From assembly GCA_041879295.1 (NCBI GenBank), contig CP047152.1, positions 1,865,501 through 1,929,500 of the forward strand: DNA of 64,000 nt, given 5' to 3'. The notes beneath the pieces are model-generated. The model made no database searches. It was not told the DNA's origin and saw nothing but the letters and a program-made list of their open reading frames with translations. Below are positions 1-21,900 of the stretch, one piece after another. The first letter of the stretch is position 1. Each line of letters starts with the position of its first letter. The DNA comes from Pseudomonas putida. GTDB taxonomy: Bacteria; Pseudomonadota; Gammaproteobacteria; Pseudomonadales; Pseudomonadaceae. Both the position numbers and the translations under genes were made by a program.

Positions 1-1735
1 AGGCGGCGTAGGGCCGGACGTCAAGGTCGGGGTGGCCCTCGAACGCTCGCCACAGATGCTCGTCGCGTTGTTGGCCGTGCTCAAGGCCGGGGGTGCCTAT
101 GTACCGCTGGACCCTCATTACCCGGACGAGCGGCTGGCCTACATGATGGAGGACAGCGGCATCAGGCTGCTGCTGACCCAACCTTCGCTACAGGCACGCC
201 TGCCGATACCGGTCACGGTTCAGTGCCTGTTGCTGGCGCCCGAGCACCTGCTGGGCAGTGGCTGCAACGCGGCAGCCTACGGTGTGCACAACCCGCAGCT
301 GCAACTGTCGGCCGAGCACCTTGCCTACATGATCTACACCTCGGGCTCCACCGGCAGGCCAAAAGGGGTGATGGTGCCCCACGGCGCCCTGGTCAACTTC
401 ATCGCCAGCATGGCCAAGGCGCCGGGGCTGGCTACCGGCGATCGCCTGTTGTCGTTGACCACGTTCTCGTTCGATATCTTCGGGCTGGAGGTGTACCTGC
501 CTCTGGTGCAGGGTGCCTGCGTGGTCCTGGCCGGTCCGGATACCGCACAGGACCCGCAGCGGGTACTGGAGCTGGTCGCGCGGCAGGCGGTGACCGTGTT
601 GCAGGCCACCCCTTCGACCTGGCGCATGCTGCTAGACAGCGGCCGCGGTGAGGTGCTGGCGGGCTGCACGAAGTTATGTGGCGGTGAAGCGCTGAGCGAT
701 GACCTGGCGCAGCGGCTGCTGGCCCTGGGCGGGCCGTTGTGGAACCTGTACGGGCCGACCGAAACCACCATCTGGTCAGCGCTGCACCGCTTGCAGCCCG
801 CCAGGCCGCAGGCGTTGCTCGGCAGGCCGTTGGACAATACCCGGCTCTACCTGCTGGGTGAGGACCTGGCGCCGGTACCCGTTGGCGTTGCCGGCGAGCT
901 GCTGATTGGCGGGGCGGGGCTGGCGCGCGGGTATTACCAGCGGCCTGGGCTGACCGCCGAGCGTTTCGTCCCCGACCCGTTCGCCGAGAACGGTGAGCGG
1001 CTGTACCGTACCGGCGACCTGGCACGCTATCGGGCCGATGGTGTGGTGGAGTACCTCGGACGAATCGACCAGCAGGTGAAGATTCGTGGCTATCGTATTG
1101 AACTCGGTGAAATCGAGGCACAACTGGCGCGTCATCCCGCCATTCGCGAAGCGGCGGTGGTCGCCCGGCCGGGGCCTGGAGGCCAGCAACTGGTGGCTTA
1201 CCTGGTGCCGCAGGACGTGGCCGTGGTCGACGATGGGCAAACGCGCGAGGCACTGGGCGAGGCGTTGAAGCGGCAACTGCGCAGCGCGTTGCCGGAGTAC
1301 ATGGTGCCGACCTGGACGACGTTCGTCGCGACCTTCCCCCATACCCCCAATGGCAAGCTTGACCGCAACCGGCTGCCTGCCCCCGACCTGAGTGTCGCCC
1401 GGGTGGCCTACCTGGCACCGCAGAGCGAGCTGCAGCAGCAAGTGGCGCAGATCTGGCAGGAGGTACTGCACGTCGATCAGGTCGGCCTTGCCGACAACTT
1501 CTTCGACCTCGGCGGGCATTCGCTGCTGGCCACCCAGGTCACCGTGCGCCTGCGTGAGCAGTTGAAGCTGGAAACAGCAGTCAAGGCGCTGTTCACCACC
1601 CACGACCTGCAAGCCTACTGCGCCGAGATCGCAGTCGCCCCGCCGCAAACCCAGGCGGTCAACGATGCCTTGGCTAAATCCTTGGAGGCCCTCAAACGTC
1701 TATCAGCCGAAGATCTGGAAAATCTGATCTCTTGA
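1..1735 (+). CDS. Pyoverdine-type NRPS, 3' part: adenylation (Gly) and thiolation domains
   Basis: The open frame runs in from the left edge, so the N-terminus and any condensation domain are missing. The visible part is an A domain with its core motifs ([32 protein letters not shown]) followed by a T domain with the carrier serine in GGHSL. The ten specificity positions read D-I-L-Q-C-G-L-I-W-K, one change from the classic glycine code, so this module should load Gly. The protein ends in a short helical tail ([13 protein letters not shown]) that could dock to the next synthetase, whose gene starts 12 bases later in the same operon. The T domain is GGHS-type with no epimerase behind it, which fits achiral Gly. 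It acts in the cytoplasm on the siderophore assembly line. The amino-acid call is inferred from the code alone. Confidence 0.9.
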   Translation, partial: GGVGPDVKVGVALERSPQMLVALLAVLKAGGAYVPLDPHYPDERLAYMMEDSGIRLLLTQPSLQARLPIPVTVQCLLLAPEHLLGSGCNAAAYGVHNPQLQLSAEHLAYMIYTSGSTGRPKGVMVPHGALVNFIASMAKAPGLATGDRLLSLTTFSFDIFGLEVYLPLVQGACVVLAGPDTAQDPQRVLELVARQAVTVLQATPSTWRMLLDSGRGEVLAGCTKLCGGEALSDDLAQRLLALGGPLWNLYGPTETTIWSALHRLQPARPQALLGRPLDNTRLYLLGEDLAPVPVGVAGELLIGGAGLARGYYQRPGLTAERFVPDPFAENGERLYRTGDLARYRADGVVEYLGRIDQQVKIRGYRIELGEIEAQLARHPAIREAAVVARPGPGGQQLVAYLVPQDVAVVDDGQTREALGEALKRQLRSALPEYMVPTWTTFVATFPHTPNGKLDRNRLPAPDLSVARVAYLAPQSELQQQVAQIWQEVLHVDQVGLADNFFDLGGHSLLATQVTVRLREQLKLETAVKALFTTHDLQAYCAEIAVAPPQTQAVNDALAKSLEALKRLSAEDLENLIS

Positions 1736-1747
1736 CAGGGGAAGGGC

Positions 1748-12042
<10,295 letters not shown>

Positions 12043-12046
<4 letters not shown>

Positions 12047-15000
12047 ACAGTTACGTAGACCAGGCCGACGACATCGGTTTTGCCCTGACCGTCGACCAGC
12101 AACACTGGCTCGATGCCTTGCCCGCTTGCCCGGACTGGTCACAGGCCGCGACGCTGCTGAAGATCTGCGTTCAGGGCCAGCCGGACCCGGCGCGCCTGAG
12201 ACAGGCACTTAGGCGCCTGGTCGAGCGCCACCCGATATTGGTCGGGCGCCTGGGCACTGCCTCGGGATACCGCGGTATGCGCCAGTTCATCGGCGCCCGG
12301 CGGCCAGCCCTGACGCTGGCAGTGCAGGCCGAGGCAGATGCGCCGGCACTGCTTGAGCCTTGGCTGCGGCAGCGCTTCGAAATCGACCAGCTGCCAGCCG
12401 CCCAGGCGTTGCTGGTACCGGCCGCCGAAGCCGGGCAGTGGCATTTATGGCTGGGGGTGGCGGGCTTTGCCTGCGACGAGGCGGGCATGGCCATGCTGTA
12501 CCGTGACCTGACGGCGTTGTATGACACGCCAGCCGGGCCGGATGAAGACCTGCCTGAAGCTTTCGGGCAGTATCTGGAGTGGCGTGCCGAAGTGGCCCAG
12601 GATGAGGATGCAGCGGCAGCCCGTGGCTACTGGCAAGGGCACCTGATGCCAACGGAGCAGGGCATGAGCGCGCCTTGGCCAGCCTATCGCCAGGACCAGC
12701 CAGCGACACACCAGGCACACCATCAGGTGAATCTGCCGCTGGCCTTGCAGGGGCAGTTGCAACGCTTGGCCGACGCCCGTAAGGCCAGCCTGGACACGCT
12801 GCTGCAGGCGGCCTGGTGGGGCTTGCTGGGCCGGCTTGGCGACAGCAACCGGTTGTTGGGCGCATGGCAGCACGATGCGCGACAGGATTATGACTACTTC
12901 GCGAACAGTGCGGGGGCGTTCAGCAAGCTATTGCCGTTGTGCCTGCAGTGGGCTGACGAAACCCGTTTCGGCGAGCACCTTGCAGCACTCGGCGCCGCGC
13001 TGGAGCAGCATGTGGCGTGGCAGGAGTACTGGGTACCGGAATGGGTGCCCACAGCCGTGCCGACCGTGGCGTTTTCCACTACTCCGGCGCTCGCGCCGCA
13101 GGTTGCCGGCGGGCTGTGCTGGCAGGGCGAGCTACTGGCGCCACGCCTGCCGGCGGGCATTGAGCTGCAGCTGCGCATTTGCCCAGCGGCGGGTGCTGAC
13201 CAACCGATTACCGTGAGCCTGGATTACCTGGCCGGGCGCTACAGTGCGCGCGGCATGCAAGGCCTGCTGGAGCAGTACATCGAGTTGCTGCGCAGCATCG
13301 TCCAGGCGCCGGACCGCCCGCTGCGGCAGTTGAACCTGCTGGGTGAAGCCGAGCGCCAGCGCCTGCTGTCGATCAACCCCGCACCGCAGCCACTGGGCGC
13401 GACGTCATTGGCGGCGCAGATCAGCCAGTGGGCAATCGACACCCCCGACGCGCTGGCGCTGATTGCAGATGACGCGGGGCTGAGTTACGCCCAACTGGAG
13501 CTGACAGTGCAGCGCCTGGCGCTGGCGCTGCAGCAGGCTGGCGTGCAACCCGGGGCGGTGCTGGCACTGGCACTGCCGCGCTCGCTGGACTGGGTCGTGG
13601 CGATGTTGGCCTGTTGGCGCGTCGGCGCGGCTTACCTGGCGCTGGAGCCGCACTGGCCCGTTGCCCGGCAGGTGCGCCTGATGACACAGGCCGGGGCCAC
13701 GCAGGTGCTGGTCGAACCGGCAGCGGTGGCCAGCCTGCGTGAGCAGGGCGTGGAAGCGCTGAGCCTCGACAGCCTGTACCCGCTGGCGGTTGACACTGCA
13801 CGGCTGCAACCGCACGCCGCCAGCGCCAGCGATGCCGCCTATGTTCTGTTCACCTCGGGCTCGACAGGCACCCCCAAAGGCGTGGTGGTCGAGCACCGGC
13901 AACTGCTGAACTACACCGCAGGCGTGTGCCACACGCTGGCGCTGGAGGACTGTCGTCACTTCGCCTTCGGCTCGACCGTGTCGGCCGACCTTGGCCATAC
14001 CACGCTGTTCGCTGCCTTGTATGTGGGCGCGACACTGCACGTGGCCGCCGACGAGGTGATGAAGGATGCCGAACTGTTTGCTGCGTACCTCGAGCAGCAG
14101 GCAATCGACTGCCTGAAGATCGTGCCATCGCACCTGAGCGCGCTGCTGGAGTCGAGGGCACCGGCAGTACCGGCCACCGTCATTCTGGGGGGGGATGCCC
14201 CGAGCGCGGCGTTGCTGCAGCGCCTGTTGCAGATACGTCCGGACTGCAAGCTGTTCAACCATTACGGCCCGACCGAAACCACGGTCGGGGTCATGGTGCA
14301 CCCGGTACGGGCGGTGCCGACTGGCACCCTCGGGTTGTCGCAGGTGTTGCCCAATAACCAGGTCTATGTGCTGGATCAACACTTGCAGTTGGCGGTCACC
14401 GGCATGCTGGGCGAACTGTATGTCGGTGGGCAGCAGGTGTGTCGCGGCTACCTGCAAGCCGTGCAGAGTGACCAGCCGGCTTTCGTCGAGAGCCCGTTCG
14501 TGGCAGGCGAACGGCTTTACCGCACCGGCGACCTGGCGCGCTATCGCCCGGACGGTGCTATCGAGCTGCAAGGCCGGCGCGACCATCAGGTGAAGATACG
14601 CGGCTTCCGCATCGAGCTGGCGGAGATCGAGGCACAGCTGTCGGGCGCACCGCAGGTGGTCGAGGCGGCGGTGTTGTGTGATGGAGAAGCGCTGAGCGCG
14701 TATGTCAGCTTGCGCGACGAGGCCACGGCGGCTGCCCTGGACGCGGTCCGCGAGTACCTTGGCCAGCAACTGCCGGCGGTGATGCTGCCGCGTACCCTGC
14801 AGGCATTGCCGCGGTTGCCGCGCCTGGGCAACGGCAAGCTCGACCGGCCAGCGTTGCGGCAGATGGGCAATGAACCTGCGGCGGGTCTGCTGGCCCCGCG
14901 TGATGCACTGGAAACCGTGATTGCGCAGCGCATGGCGCAACTGCTGGGGCTGGAGCAAGTGGGCATCGAGCAGGACTTTTTTGCACTGGGCGGGCATTCG

Positions 15001-15219
15001 CTGCTGGTCATCAAGCTGGCGGCCGGTATCCGCAAGTCGCTGCAGTGCGACATCAATCCGGGTGTCATTTTCGACCACCCGACGGTTGCTACCCTTGCCC
15101 AGGCGCTGCGCGAGCGCGAAGCCAACCCTGGCCAGTTGCTCAAATTGGCCCAGGCTCGTCTGCGGCTCGACAGCATGAGCCCTGAAGAAAAAGCCCGGCT
15201 GCTGGAAAAGAGCCGCTAA
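12043..15219 (+). CDS. Pyoverdine-type NRPS: interface (degenerate C-like) domain-A(Asp)-T
   Basis: This 1058-aa synthetase overlaps the stop of the preceding gene by 4 bases, so translation is probably coupled. Residues 10-440 have the layout of a condensation domain but lack the catalytic HHxxxDG; the matching place, near residue 140, reads GFACDEAG. This fits the non-catalytic interface domain described for siderophore synthetases that partner with fused Asp beta-hydroxylases. The A domain (about 455-960) reads D-L-T-K-I-G-H-V-G-K, an aspartate code. The T domain carries Ser986 in GGHSL and no epimerase follows. With the C3 and hydroxylase domains of the upstream protein it forms one complete module installing beta-hydroxy-Asp, an iron-chelating residue. 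A strong hairpin follows the stop. The tail (SPEEKARLLEKSR) may dock to the Thr synthetase encoded on the opposite strand. Confidence 0.9.
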
Positions 15220-15232
15220 GCCTCACCACGCC

Positions 15233-15264
15233 CAGGGGCGGGCAACCCGCCCCTGAGGTCTTTT
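15233..15264 (+). terminator. Rho-independent-like terminator after the + strand NRPS operon
   Basis: A ten-pair GC-rich stem (CAGGGGCGGG paired with CCCGCCCCTG) around a CAA loop is followed by AGGTCTTTT. It lies 13 bases after the stop of the Asp synthetase gene and separates the NRPS operon from the receptor gene. Confidence 0.75.
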
Positions 15265-15319
15265 GCATTGCCCCCCGTACTGCCGTGCCGATTGCGTGGA
15301 AGGATGCCGGCAAGATACT

Positions 15320-15338
15320 AATGCAAAAAATTCTCATT
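15320..15338. promoter_or_regulatory. Putative Fur box upstream of the siderophore receptor
   Basis: An AT-rich 19-base partial palindrome with AATG at one end and CATT at the other. The opposite strand reads AATGAGAATTTTTTGCATT, close to the GAGAAT-type half-sites of Pseudomonas Fur boxes. It sits about 190 bases before the receptor start. The rest of the 306-base gap (15220-15525) holds the NRPS terminator and no TAAAT-N16-CGT box. Confidence 0.45.
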
Positions 15339-15525
15339 CTGGATTTTCCAGGGTGATGCGTCTTATGTAGGAGCGCGCTGAAAGCCACACGTGGCAAGCC
15401 GTTTTGACTTGCGTGTCAGGCGTCTGTCGCGGGATCTGCCCGGGGGAGGATGGGCAGCTCGGCCGTTTGGAGGCCGTTGGCGGGCGCGGGACGATTTCAT
15501 TACCCGATATAAATAGAGAAATACC

Positions 15526-18018
15526 ATGCCAGCAGGATTTTTCGAGTTCAAACCATTGGCCAAGGCGCTTTGCATGTCCCGCTCGATCAGCGCCCGCTCA
15601 TCCCGGGCGTTGCTCGGTAAAGGGGTGCTGGGCGCCGCATTGATGCTGCCCATGGCCGCCCAGGTCTGGGCTCAGGGGGTCAACTTCGACATCGCTGCCC
15701 AGTCGCTGCCCAACGCCTTGCGTGCGCTTGGTGAGCAGGCCGATGTGCAGTTCATCTACAACGCCTCGGAAATGGCCGACCTGCGTGGCAACGAAGTGCG
15801 TGGCAGCTACACCGTCGACGCGGCAGTGGCCAAGCTGTTGCGCGGCTTGCCGGTCAGCTACAGCCTGGAGGGCGATACCCTGACCCTGGTGCGGCGTGAG
15901 CGCGCTGCGTCCTCGGCGCTGGAACTGGGCGCCACCAACATCACGGGCAACACGTTGGGCGTGACCACCGAAGGCAGCAACTCGTATACCACCGGTGGCG
16001 TCACCATCGGCAAGAGCGAACACAAGCTCAAGGATATTCCGCAGAGCGTGTCTGTGATGACCCGCAAGCGCATGGATGACCAGAACATCACCGACCTGAC
16101 GGAACTGTTGGCCAACGCCCCAGGCATGACCTTCGCCAAAAGCCCGGGCACCGGCGGCTTCATCACCTCGCGCGGTTTTGAAATCGACTCGCTGCAGTAC
16201 GATGGCGTGCCCATGACCCGTGGCATCTATGCGCTGGGCAGCTACCTGACCGAACCCACGGCATTCTATGACCGTGTCGAACTGCTGCGTGGCGGCGCTG
16301 CGCTGCTGCAGGGGGCCAACAGCCCCGGTGGCGCGATCAACTTCGTGCGCAAGCGCGGCCAGGCCAAGCCGACGGTCACCCTGACCGCCCAGGCCGGTTC
16401 CTGGGACCACTATGCCACCCAGGTGGACGTTGGCGGCCCGCTGAACGAGGCGGGCAACATACGTGGGCGTGCGGTGGTCGACTACGATACGCGCAACTCT
16501 TTCATCGACTATGTGGGCGGCTGGGAACAGAAGGTCTACGGTGCGCTGGACTTCGATCTGTCTGAAGACACCACCCTCGGTGTCGGCATCAGCGATCGCA
16601 AGACGCGTTTCACGCCCATGGTCGCCGGTTTGCCGCGCTTCAGTGACGGCCGCGACGTAGGCTTGTCGCGCTCGACATTCACCGGCTCCGACTGGAACCG
16701 CGGCATGACCGAGCAGCTGGCGTTGTATGTCGACCTCGAGCACCGCTTCAACGACCACTGGAAGTTCAAGACCGCGGCGGTGGCGATCAACGAGCGCAAC
16801 GAAATGACCTACGCCTACGTGGTAGCCCCGACCGGCCTGGCCAACGATGGGTCCGGCTTGTTCGACTGGCGCTACGCCACCGATTTCAACTCCCACAGCC
16901 GCGGCCTGGACATGTTCGTCGATGGCGACTTCAACGGGTTTGGCTTCGACCAGGAAGTGGTGTTCGGCGGTAACTACTCACGCTTCACCAGCGACAACAC
17001 CATGGCGGTGGTGCGCAGCGCCGGGGCGAACATTTTCGATCTCGACAACCACTTGCCCTTCGAGAACTACGACAGCCTGGCGGCCCGTGGCACGCGTACC
17101 GACAGCCAGTACACGATCGTGCAGAAAGGTATCTACGGTACCTGGCGCGTCAAGCTGACCGACCCGCTGACCCTGATCCTCGGTGGGCGTACCAGCTGGT
17201 ACTCCTACGATTACGACTCTCAGGTCTATCAGGCCGGTGTTCATGAGTACGACAGCCCGGCTTCCAAGGCCAACAACGGTGTCGTGACGCCTTATGTGGG
17301 GCTGGTTTATGAACTGACCCCGCAATGGTCGGCCTATGCCAGCTATGCCGACGTCTTCATCCCGCAGAGTGCCAAGGGCGTCGGTGGCTCCACGATCGAG
17401 CCGATCGTTGGCAGCAACTACGAACTCGGTCTGAAGGGGGAACTCTACGATGGCCAGGTCAATACCAGCGTTGCCCTGTTCCGCTATGACCACGAGAACC
17501 GAGCGGTGCCGGTTCAGGATGTCACGCAAATCTGTGATGGGTCCAGATGCTCGGAAGCGTCCGGCAAAGTGCGTAGCCAGGGCCTTGAGGCCGAGATCAA
17601 CGGTGAGGTGCTGCCAGGCCTGCAAGCGTCGGCCAGTTACGTCTACAACACCACCAAGTACCTCAAGGACAACACGAACGAGGGCAAGATCTTCTCCACC
17701 TGGACGCCGAAACACTCGGTGAAGGTGTGGACGGACTACACCCTGCCTGGTGACTTCAGCCGCTTCAGTGTCGGCGGCGGTTTCAACAGCCAGAGCAGTA
17801 CCGTTGCCTTCGATCGCAAGTTCGATTCGCCCGGCTTCACCATCTGGAATGCGCGCCTTGGTTACAAGGTCAGCGACGAAGTCAGCCTGGCGGTCAACTT
17901 CAACAACATCTTCGACAAGGTCTACTACATTCCGTCGTATGCGGCCGTCACTGCCAACAACTATTACGGCGACCCTCGCAACTTCATGTTCTCGGTCAAA
18001 TACACCCCGCAGTTCTGA
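15526..18018 (+). CDS. fpvA: TonB-dependent ferric siderophore (pyoverdine-type) receptor with signalling domain
   Basis: An 830-aa outer-membrane receptor. It has a long N-terminal signal region ending near VWAQG, then a secretin/TonB short N-terminal domain (about 50-125, FDIAAQSLPNAL start), a plug domain (about 155-275) and a 22-strand-type barrel ending in phenylalanine (KYTPQF). The signalling domain marks it as a transducer of the FpvA class, which contacts a periplasmic anti-sigma factor as well as TonB; no sigma/anti-sigma pair lies in this window. Its place between the synthetase genes makes the cognate siderophore the probable ligand. The first ATG is used here; an ATG at 15574 also gives a good signal peptide and is an alternative start. 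The gene symbol is assigned by family and context. Confidence 0.88.
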   Translation: MPAGFFEFKPLAKALCMSRSISARSSRALLGKGVLGAALMLPMAAQVWAQGVNFDIAAQSLPNALRALGEQADVQFIYNASEMADLRGNEVRGSYTVDAAVAKLLRGLPVSYSLEGDTLTLVRRERAASSALELGATNITGNTLGVTTEGSNSYTTGGVTIGKSEHKLKDIPQSVSVMTRKRMDDQNITDLTELLANAPGMTFAKSPGTGGFITSRGFEIDSLQYDGVPMTRGIYALGSYLTEPTAFYDRVELLRGGAALLQGANSPGGAINFVRKRGQAKPTVTLTAQAGSWDHYATQVDVGGPLNEAGNIRGRAVVDYDTRNSFIDYVGGWEQKVYGALDFDLSEDTTLGVGISDRKTRFTPMVAGLPRFSDGRDVGLSRSTFTGSDWNRGMTEQLALYVDLEHRFNDHWKFKTAAVAINERNEMTYAYVVAPTGLANDGSGLFDWRYATDFNSHSRGLDMFVDGDFNGFGFDQEVVFGGNYSRFTSDNTMAVVRSAGANIFDLDNHLPFENYDSLAARGTRTDSQYTIVQKGIYGTWRVKLTDPLTLILGGRTSWYSYDYDSQVYQAGVHEYDSPASKANNGVVTPYVGLVYELTPQWSAYASYADVFIPQSAKGVGGSTIEPIVGSNYELGLKGELYDGQVNTSVALFRYDHENRAVPVQDVTQICDGSRCSEASGKVRSQGLEAEINGEVLPGLQASASYVYNTTKYLKDNTNEGKIFSTWTPKHSVKVWTDYTLPGDFSRFSVGGGFNSQSSTVAFDRKFDSPGFTIWNARLGYKVSDEVSLAVNFNNIFDKVYYIPSYAAVTANNYYGDPRNFMFSVKYTPQF

Positions 18019-18030
18019 ACCTGGGGCCAC

Positions 18031-18069
18031 GCAGGCCATCTTGGCGGGTACCCCGCCCAGATGGCCTGC
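18031..18069. terminator. Bidirectional hairpin between convergent receptor and pvdO genes
   Basis: An 18-base arm (GCAGGCCATCTTGGCGGG) pairs with its inverted copy with one mismatch around a 2-3 base loop. It fills most of the 57-base gap between two convergent stops. There is no clear T run, so it may act as a barrier or RNA stabiliser as well as a terminator. Confidence 0.6.
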
Positions 18070-18075
18070 GCCAGG

Positions 18076-18954
18076 TCACAGCTCCCGCGCTACACGAAAG
18101 CCCAGGAAGTCGCCACGTACCGTGCGTTCGCGATCATTGCGATTGCCCGAACGCGAGAAGATCGGCGCTTCACCCCAGTCATTACCGCGCATGTGCGCCG
18201 CCTGGCAAAGCCCGCCGTCGGCCTCCATCCAGGCACTGCCATCGCTGGGCGCGCCGACGTAGTCCTTGTGGTAGCAGTCGGCGACCCATTCATACACGTT
18301 CCCGTGCATGTCATAGACGCCAAAGGCATTGGGCGGGTAGCTGCCAACCGGTGAGGTATAGCTGTAGCCGTCCTTGGGGCCGTAGGTATTGGCATGCTTG
18401 CTGATCTGGTAATCGCCTTCTTCGTCGAACGGGAACGGAAACGGCCCGGTGGAGCCGGCCCGTGCCGCGTACTCGCGTTCGGCCTCGCTGAGCATGCGGT
18501 AAGTGTGGCCGGTCTTTTTGCTTAGCCACTGCGCATAGGCCTGCACATCGTAGTAATCGACGCACACTGCCGGCTGGCGCGGCCCTTGCGGGTAGCGAGG
18601 CTTGCTGGCCTGGCACAGGCGCCCTGGGCGTTTGTCACCGTCCTTGATGACCACGCCGGTTTCCTTGATATAGGCATCCAGCTCGCCGGCGGTGACCTGG
18701 AAGCGGCTGATGGCGAAGGGTTTGGCGAAGGTCACGGTATGTTGCGGGCCTTCGTCGGGTTGCTTGCCCGGCTCGTCATCCGGCGTGCCCATGACGAAAC
18801 TGCCCGCAGGCAGCACGACCATTTCCGGGCAGCCGGCCTTGCAATCCTGGAAGACCTCGCCCGGGGTCTTGCCGGCAGCCTGGGCGAGTAGCGGGCAGGC
18901 CGCCATGGCCAGGGCAAGGGCCAGGCCGGTGACGGTGTAGGGGGCGCACTTCAT
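18076..18954 (-). CDS. pvdO: PvdO-like formylglycine-generating-enzyme-fold protein (pyoverdine maturation)
   Basis: A 292-aa protein with a signal peptide (MKCAPYTV to LLAQAAG) and an FGE-sulfatase fold. Family motifs visible include PAGSFVMG, YRMLSEAEREYAARAG, GVYDMHGNVYEW and a C-terminal GFRV. In P. aeruginosa PvdO acts in the periplasm in the last oxidation that converts dihydropyoverdine to the mature fluorophore. The start is placed at the ATG preceded by AAAGGAAA, because the longer frame upstream has no signal-like N-terminus. It follows the Thr synthetase gene by 37 bases on the same strand and should share its PvdS-type promoter. Overall sequence resembles PvdO more than catalytic sulfatase-modifying enzymes, judged by eye. 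Confidence 0.82.
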   Translation of the reverse strand: MKCAPYTVTGLALALAMAACPLLAQAAGKTPGEVFQDCKAGCPEMVVLPAGSFVMGTPDDEPGKQPDEGPQHTVTFAKPFAISRFQVTAGELDAYIKETGVVIKDGDKRPGRLCQASKPRYPQGPRQPAVCVDYYDVQAYAQWLSKKTGHTYRMLSEAEREYAARAGSTGPFPFPFDEEGDYQISKHANTYGPKDGYSYTSPVGSYPPNAFGVYDMHGNVYEWVADCYHKDYVGAPSDGSAWMEADGGLCQAAHMRGNDWGEAPIFSRSGNRNDRERTVRGDFLGFRVAREL

Positions 18955-18991
18955 GGCGAACGTTTCCTTTTTGGCAGGTGTGACGGGGTAT

Positions 18992-21900
18992 TCAGGGTGC
19001 CGGGCAGCTACGGCCAAACGCCTCGATGAACGAGTCGATCAGGGGCTGCTCCAGCATCATGGTTTCGTGTGGGTAGGGTGAGTGCAGCGAAACGTCCAGC
19101 TCACCCCCTGCGCAGAACTGGCGGATGACCTGCTCGGCGGAGTGAATGTGTGCTGCGCTCTTGTGCACCTGCGACCACCAGCAGCTGGGCTTGACCCTGA
19201 GCGGAGTGAGGGTGAAATCGGCGAAACTCGCTTCCAGCTGGTCGTGGATGTCGAACGCCTGGGCATTCATGATCTGGGCCTTGGCACTGGCCAGCACGCC
19301 CTGGACATCGGTGCCAGCGTCAGCCAGGTGCGCCGTGGCCCACTGGTAGAACGCCTTGATGTCCTGAGTAGGGTTGGCGTGCAGCTGCTCGGTGGCGGCC
19401 TGCCTGGCCTGCGGGAACAACAGCCCGAACAGCTCGACGGTGTCTTGCAGTTCGCGCTGGCCCGGTGCATCGCTGTGGCGGGCTGGGCGAGGGGTGTGAT
19501 GGGGGAACGCGGCGCGGCTCAACTGCGCCTCGGGCAGAGTGCTATCGACCAGCCCCAGGAATGCGACCTCGCAGCCGGCCTGTTCCAGCTGCCGGGCGAT
19601 GTCCCAGGCAATGCTGCCGCCCAGCGACCAGCCCATCAGGCGGTACGGCCCGGACGGTTGTGCCTGGCGGATCTGTGCGGTGTAGTCGGCGATCATTGCT
19701 TGCCAGCCCTGCTGTTCGGCCGGCGCCGGGCTGCCGCCCCGGTGCTGCACGCCGTAGACGCAAGCCTGCTGCTCCAGGCAGCGGGCCAGCGGCTGATAGC
19801 TGAAGACCATGCCGCCGCTGGGGTGGATACAGAACAATGCAGGCAGCGGTGTGGCCGGGCGGTTGAGGGGCACGATGCACGGGCTCGCAGAGGCATGCTC
19901 ACGGCCCAGATGTGCGGCCAGCAGGTCGATGCGGGGGTAGGCGAGCAGGTCCTGGATACGCACTGCCAGGCCCAGTTCCTGCTTGATGCTGGCCAGCAGC
20001 TGGATAGCCAGCAACGAGTGGCCACCCAGTTCGAAGAAGTGATCGTCGCGGCTGATACGTTCGACGTTGAGCGCGGTTTGCCACAACGTGGCCAAGGCCT
20101 GTTCAAGCGTGCCTTGGGGAGCGTTGTAGGCTTGCTGCAACAGGTTGGCATCGGCCTTGGGTAAGGCCTTGCGGTCGAGCTTGCCGTTGGCCGTCAGCGG
20201 CCACCGGTCGAGCAGCAACAGGTGCGCCGGGACCATGTAGTCCGGCAGCGCCTCCTTCAGCTGTTCGCGCAACTGCGCGCGCAGCCCGGCCTGCTGCTCC
20301 AGCGCTACCTCGGCAGCGGGTATCAGGTAGGCCACCAGTTGCTGGCCGGTCGCGCCTTCCTGGGCCAGCACCAGGGCCTCGCGCACCTGCGGCTGGGCCT
20401 GCAGGCGGGCTTCGATCTCGCCCAGCTCGATGCGGAAGCCGCGGATCTTCACCTGGTGGTCGATGCGCCCGGCGTATTCGATCACCCCGTCGGCGTGGTA
20501 GCGCGCCAGGTCACCGGTGCGGTACAGGCGCCCGCCAGGGGCACCGAACGGGTCCGGCACGAAGCGCGTGGCGCTCAGTTCGCTGCGCTTGAGGTAGCCG
20601 CGTGCCAGGCCGGCGCGGCCCACGTACAGCTCACCGATGCAGCCTTTGGCTACCGGGTTCAGGTCGCCGTCGAGCACATACCAGGACAGGTCGGGGATCG
20701 GCACGCCCATCGGGCTGCTGGCCGCCTTGCCCAGGTCAGCCAGCGACAGCGGCCGGTAGCTGACATGCACGGTGGTTTCGGTGATGCCGTACATGTTCAC
20801 CAGCTGCGGCTGGCGGTCGCCGAAGCGTTCGAACCACGGTGCCAGGCTGTTGACGTCCAGCGCTTCGCCCCCGAACACCACGCTGCGCAGTGCCAGCGGC
20901 CGCTGCGGCTCGGCCGTGGTGGCCACCGCCATCAGTTGCTTGAACGCCGACGGGGTCTGGTTCAGCACCGTGACCTGTTCATCGGCCAGCAACTGGTAGA
21001 AGGCCTCGGGCGAGCGGCTGGTGTGCTGCGGCACGATCACCAGGCGCCCGCCGTACAGCAGGGCGCCGAAGATTTCCCACACCGAGAAGTCGAAGGCATA
21101 GGAGTGAAACAGGCTCCACACGTCGTCGCTGCCGAAGCGGAAGTCGGCGTCGGTGGCCGTGAACAGGCGCAGCACGTTGCGCTGCGGCAGCAGCACCCCC
21201 TTGGGCTTGCCGGTGGAGCCGGAGGTGTAGATCACGTAGGCGAGGTTGTCCGGGCTGACCGTGACCGGCGAGCAGGCCAGCGGGTCGGCCTGGCTGCAGT
21301 CATCGTTGCTTTCCAGGCTGAGCACGCGCACGCCTGCCGGCACTGGCAGGCTAGCCAGCACCTGGGGCTGGGCCAGCAGGCGCTGCAGGCCGCTGTCTTC
21401 GATCATGTAGGCCAAACGGTCGGCCGGGTAGGCCGGGTCCAGCGGCACGTAGGCACCGCCGGCCTTGAGGATGGCGAAGATGCCGACGACCATGTCCAGC
21501 GAGCGCTCGGCAGCCAGGCCGACCAGCACGTCGGGCCCGACCCCGTCGTCGACCAGGCGCCGGGCCAGGGCGTTGGCGCGCTGGTTGAGCTGGGCATAGC
21601 TCAGGGCCTGGCCCTCGCAGGTGACGGCGATGGCATCGGGGGTGCGCTGCACCTGGGCCTCGATCCGGCTGTGCAGGGCCTGATCGGCCAGGTGCTCGGC
21701 GGGGGCCGGGTTCCACTGGGCGAAGGTGGCCTGCTGCTCCGGCGTGCCCAGCATGTCGAGCTCGCCCAGCCGTTGCTCGGGCCCCCGGGCCATGGCCAGC
21801 AGCAGGTTCTGCCAGTGCCGGGCCATGCGTTGCACGGTGGCGTGGCTGAACTGGCTGCAGTCGTATTCCAGGCTGAAGCCAAGGCCGTCGGCTGCGTATT

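Noticed and set aside
15511-15530. TAAAT just upstream of the receptor gene as an IS box
   Set aside because: The base triplet 16 positions further on is not CGT, and the element overlaps the start codon region, so it cannot be a promoter for this gene.
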